From the NCBI GenBank assembly GCA_003552565.1, contig PUNB01000182.1:1-6616 (forward strand): a DNA stretch of 6,616 bases. Direction: 5' to 3'. Under the pieces are notes generated by a model. That model was not told the origin of the DNA. It made no database searches and was given only the letters and a program-made list of their open reading frames with translations. The number at the start of each line of letters is the position of its first letter. The stretch's first letter is position 1. Shown here piece after piece: positions 5,241-6,616 of the stretch. Position numbers and translations under genes: made by a program. The stretch comes from Lentisphaerota bacterium. GTDB taxonomy: Bacteria; Verrucomicrobiota; Lentisphaeria; Oligosphaerales; PUNB01.

Positions 5241-6194
5241 CTAAAAAGTATCTATATCTCCGGGGAAAATCGCTGCCTGGGCCAGTCTTTTACTTAAACT
5301 TTCATCGTTAATCGCGCGAGTGAAAAAATTGACCTTGAGAGCGGGCAGGCGGAAAAATCCTTGCCGCCGCAGTTGCCATTTGCCGCATGATTTCATGCCG
5401 CTTTCCAGGATCGTCAGCGGCAATCTGGGGCCGGCGGGGATTCTGGAGCTTATTTCGGAGAGAATGTCAGGTGAAATACCGCCATCCACTCCAATATTGT
5501 TCTGACCGCCAAGTAAATCCACCAGCAGCCTGGTTCGCACTTTTTTCCTGGTGACGGTCGAGGTTACGGCGTAAACCGGGCTGTCATCATTGGGGTTCAG
5601 AAGCCAGAATTGGTATTGATTGCGGGGATGATCAAGATATCGCCATTTTACATAGGCGCGGTCTTTCAGAAAAGTGCTGCCCGCGGCTTTTGGGATGTCA
5701 GGCAGGGAGTTCAGGCATTGCTCAGGGGATACCGGCTGAGCGTGATCTTTTCTTCGATTCGGCAGGAATCCGCAGCGCCAGCGCAGGAGGCCGGTTGCTT
5801 CCCAGCCCATTTTCAGGTAGCCTGGTCCGCTTTGGTCATTGGGGAAATTGAAAATGGCTGTAGGCGGTTTCTGCCGCTGTAATCGGCTGATGGCTTCAGT
5901 GGTCAGTTTTTTGAATATGCCTTGTCCTCTCTCCTGTGGATGCACGGCTGTATCGGCGGCCTGGTAAAGCTTGCAGATTTCATTTCCACTGATGAAAAGA
6001 CGCGGCCAGAAAGCGCGGAGGCCGACTATTGCGGAATTTTTTTCCGCGATTAAAAGCAGCGGATCACCAGCGGGGTTTCGACAGTATTTCCAGTCCCACC
6101 ATTTCAGGTCGGCATTATTTTTGGGAAAACTGTGATGCAGCAATGCCAGCACCTGGTTTTTGTCTTTGTCGCTCAGTTGGCGTATTTGGACCAC
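5241..6194 (-). CDS. GNAT-family N-acyltransferase of the polysaccharide cluster
   Basis: A complete 317-residue protein. The start is GTG at 6192-6194, because an in-frame TAA (6198-6200) lies only one codon upstream; a weak GGA is present 15 bases before it. The first half is a GNAT domain: IRQLSDKDKNQVLALL at the N-terminus, the family-typical WWDWKYCRNPAGDP (32-45), and the acetyl-CoA pyrophosphate-binding loop QERGQGIFKKL (87-97). The second half (about 175-300) holds FLKDRAYVKWRYLDHPRNQY (175-194), seen in long GNAT proteins of exopolysaccharide loci, and may form a second GNAT-like lobe. Predicted role: transfer of an acyl group to an amino sugar or other glycan precursor in the cytoplasm. 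The substrate is unknown. It follows the polymerase gene by 36 bases, probably in one transcript. Confidence 0.85.
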   Translation of the reverse strand: MVQIRQLSDKDKNQVLALLHHSFPKNNADLKWWDWKYCRNPAGDPLLLIAEKNSAIVGLRAFWPRLFISGNEICKLYQAADTAVHPQERGQGIFKKLTTEAISRLQRQKPPTAIFNFPNDQSGPGYLKMGWEATGLLRWRCGFLPNRRKDHAQPVSPEQCLNSLPDIPKAAGSTFLKDRAYVKWRYLDHPRNQYQFWLLNPNDDSPVYAVTSTVTRKKVRTRLLVDLLGGQNNIGVDGGISPDILSEISSRIPAGPRLPLTILESGMKSCGKWQLRRQGFFRLPALKVNFFTRAINDESLSKRLAQAAIFPGDIDTF

Positions 6195-6230
6195 TTTTTA
6201 TGAGTTTTCCAGCCTGTTTTATTCTTCAGG

Positions 6231-6616
6231 CTATACCTTTGGTATGAATCTAGGGTCAAATCTAGCCTGCCTTTGCTTCTCTAAGTTGCCGTATGAATCA
6301 AACCGTTCTTCATGTTTACTTTTCAGAGTGAACATGAAGCCGGTGTAGCAAATTAAAAATACAAATAAGCTGTAAAAAGACGTCATGGGCGAGCGGAACA
6401 TAAAGAAGACAAAGGCCAGCAGATAAACGCCCAGGATCAGTTGCGGTCCTTTGCTCATCATTGATTTAAGACAGATTCGATCAACCAGCCAGAGAACCAG
6501 TCCGAAAACCAGGGCGGTAGCGACAGGGCCTCCGACGATACCGAAATCAGCGTAAAAGTCTCCCCAGTAACCGGCGGCCCAGCTGTGGTGCTCCGCTAAT
6601 CCCTCACCGTAGCCCG
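6231..6616 (-). CDS. O-antigen/oligosaccharide repeat-unit polymerase (Wzy-like), C-terminal part
   Basis: The frame is open from the window edge to TAG at 6231-6233, so only the last 127 residues are seen. An ATG at 6459-6461 is internal: 51 in-frame codons precede it and read as a natural part of the protein. The visible fragment begins with GYGEGLAEHHSWAAGYWGDF (1-20) and continues YADFGIVGG (21-29). This polar loop followed by a membrane helix is characteristic of Wzy-type polymerases. Three hydrophobic helices follow at about 25-44, 58-73 and 80-97, then a charged tail (98-127, rich in K, E and R) that is presumably cytoplasmic. Wzy proteins are multi-span inner-membrane enzymes of about 400-450 residues that join lipid-linked repeat units on the periplasmic side. 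The fragment is too short to assign linkage or rule out another polytopic surface-glycan protein. Confidence 0.75.
   Translation of the reverse strand, partial: GYGEGLAEHHSWAAGYWGDFYADFGIVGGPVATALVFGLVLWLVDRICLKSMMSKGPQLILGVYLLAFVFFMFRSPMTSFYSLFVFLICYTGFMFTLKSKHEERFDSYGNLEKQRQARFDPRFIPKV

Overview
The window is part of a bacterial surface-polysaccharide (O-antigen, capsule or exopolysaccharide) gene cluster. Every gene I can support lies on the minus strand, so transcription runs from high to low coordinates. In that order they are: the C-terminal end of a Wzy-type repeat-unit polymerase (6231-6616, cut by the window edge); a GNAT-type acyltransferase (5241-6194, GTG start); a family 4 glycosyltransferase (3938-5053); a CapK/phenylacetate-CoA-ligase-like adenylate-forming protein (2560-3921); a stand-alone P-loop ATPase with a C-terminal nuclease-like domain (727-2121); and the N-terminus of a two-domain oxidoreductase of a type common in polysaccharide clusters (1-410, cut by the window edge).

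Polymerase and acyltransferase are 36 bases apart. The glycosyltransferase and CapK-like genes are nearly overlapping: the ribosome-binding site of the second contains the stop codon of the first. These four genes plus the oxidoreductase fit one pathway that builds, modifies and polymerises a glycan repeat unit. The ATPase does not fit. It has its own AT-rich promoter, lies in repeat-rich DNA, and is bracketed by two 96-bp direct repeats that are about 90% identical (513-608 and 2350-2445, offset 1837).

The larger intergenic stretches (411-726, 2122-2559, 5054-5240) are packed with nested inverted repeats, short tandem repeats of 8-10 bp, and a recurring 11-mer close to AGTCCCGTAGT. A strong hairpin of the same kind (5-62) lies inside the reading frame of the oxidoreductase, where its similarity to the family stops.

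The organism cannot be fixed from this window. GC is moderate, GTG starts occur, Shine-Dalgarno signals are mostly weak, and the intergenic repeats resemble those I associate with Lentisphaerota/Kiritimatiellota/Verrucomicrobiota (PVC group) genomes. I offer that group only as a low-confidence guess. I saw no tRNA, rRNA, CRISPR array, transposase or integrase.
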